64,000 nt of DNA from Rhodobacteraceae bacterium F11138 (GTDB lineage Bacteria > Pseudomonadota > Alphaproteobacteria > Rhodobacterales > Rhodobacteraceae), in assembly GCA_016521575.1 (NCBI GenBank), contig JAEKDP010000001.1, positions 62,001-126,000 of the forward strand. The letters are read 5' to 3'. Below the pieces are notes generated by a model. That model did not search any database, was not told where the DNA came from, and was given only the letters and a program-made list of their open reading frames with translations. Below are positions 63,465-64,000 of this stretch, piece after piece (position 1 is the first letter of the stretch; the number at the start of each line of letters is the position of its first letter). A program made the translations under genes and the position numbers.

Positions 63465-64000
63465 TCAGTCCGCCCGCGTCAAGGCCGCAGCGATCTGATC
63501 CATTCCCTGTTCCAGATCCAGAACAATCGCCCGACCGGCCGCTTCGGCCTGGCCGTCACGCACAGCTTCCAGCAAATCCTTGTGCCGGTCCGGCAGGCTC
63601 TGGGTTCCGAACCGTCCGCAAACCACCCGCAGCGACGGGCCGAACTGCAGCCACAGGCGATCCGCAATCCCGGCCAGAACCGAGGCCCGGGCCTGTTCAT
63701 ACAACAGCTTGTGAAACTGATAATTCTGCCGCAGGTAATCCCCGACATCGCCGGATGAGATGGCCGAATCCAGCGCCGCATCGATCTGTTCAAGCTGTTT
63801 GATCGTGGGCCGGTCTATCTGCTTTGCCGCACGGTAAGTCAGTTCGTATTCTACTGTTTTTCTTAGAAACGTGATCTGCTCGATGCTTGAGGCATCCAAT
63901 ATCGGGACACTGACCCTGCGGTTGCCCTGAAACATCAATGCCCCTTCCGAGATCAGGCGGCGGATGGCTTCGCGCACCGGTGTCATGCCGGCATCCAACG
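63465..64000 (-). CDS. GntR-family FCD regulator, 5' end outside window
   Basis: The C-terminal 178 residues of a GntR-family transcription regulator. The frame is still open at the window edge, so the start and the first part of the winged helix are missing. AGMTPVREAIRRLISEGALM is the end of the helix-turn-helix and wing. The rest (about 40-175) is an all-helical FCD ligand-binding domain, with QNYQFHKLLYEQA and DRHKDLLEAVRDGQAEAAGR giving the usual metal-binding His residues. It probably controls the downstream SpuC-like gene. Confidence 0.88.
   Translation of the reverse strand, partial: LDAGMTPVREAIRRLISEGALMFQGNRRVSVPILDASSIEQITFLRKTVEYELTYRAAKQIDRPTIKQLEQIDAALDSAISSGDVGDYLRQNYQFHKLLYEQARASVLAGIADRLWLQFGPSLRVVCGRFGTQSLPDRHKDLLEAVRDGQAEAAGRAIVLDLEQGMDQIAAALTRAD

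Noticed and set aside
1-64000. tRNA, rRNA, CRISPR arrays, insertion sequences, prophage or toxin-antitoxin genes
   Set aside because: Looked for in gaps and coding regions; no cloverleaf-like sequence, regular repeat array, transposase, integrase or paired small toxin/antitoxin genes were seen.

Overview
The window is one contiguous piece of a GC-rich alphaproteobacterial chromosome. Gene content and order point to the Roseobacter group of the Rhodobacteraceae: short flagellin with flaF and flbT, FlgJ without a muramidase domain plus a separate SltF-type enzyme, an EnvC/CtpA/GpmI operon, rimP-nusA-ylxR-infB, and lptCAB-hpf-ptsN. I see no rRNA, tRNA, CRISPR array, insertion sequence, prophage or plasmid gene. 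Coding density is high. Many genes are coupled by ATGA, GTGA or TGATG overlaps.

Layout. 1-7.2 kb: the 3' part of ilvD, three small poorly known genes, then the minus-strand operon gpmI-envC-ctpA. 7.3-26.3 kb: a flagellar cluster in several transcription units. These are fliK-flgD (minus); flgJ-flgN-like, flagellin, flaF-flbT-DUF1217 and sltF-flhA-fliR-flhB-unknown (plus); flgB-flgC-fliE-fliQ-flgF-flgG-flgA-flgH-fliL (minus); and fliI (plus). A ThDP enzyme of the acetolactate synthase type sits inside the cluster. Hook (flgE/K/L), P-ring (flgI), MS-ring, C-ring, fliH, fliP and motor genes are not in the window, so the flagellar gene set is split in the genome. CtrA-like boxes lie in both divergent flagellar intergenic regions (fliK/flgJ and flgB/fliI).

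26-33 kb: an acyl-CoA dehydrogenase, then rnd-kdsD-lptC-lptA-lptB (Kdo supply and LPS export), hpf and ptsN. rpoN, often found between lptB and hpf in other proteobacteria, is absent here. 33-43 kb: a surface-glycan block of a two-domain sulfotransferase-like protein, a GT14-like glycosyltransferase, two paralogous family-2 glycosyltransferases, galE, galU, kdsB, cysQ and a polysaccharide-type ABC-2 permease. A sulfotransferase-like gene close to cysQ, whose product removes PAP, suggests a sulfated surface polysaccharide; this is inference.

43-54 kb: alkB, dnaK-dnaJ with a heat-shock-like promoter and an intercistronic hairpin, radC, secA, then parvulin-argJ-mutT. 54-59 kb: the minus-strand operon rimP-nusA-ylxR-infB. 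59-64 kb: pip with an unusually short family-5 solute-binding protein, ubiG, a SpuC-like putrescine aminotransferase, a perfect 18-bp palindrome that may be its operator, and a GntR/FCD regulator cut by the window end.

Most of this is core chromosome. The parts most worth follow-up are the possible glycan-sulfation block, the regulatory sites in the flagellar cluster, and the GntR-palindrome-aminotransferase module. I found no convincing wholly new defence or mobile system.
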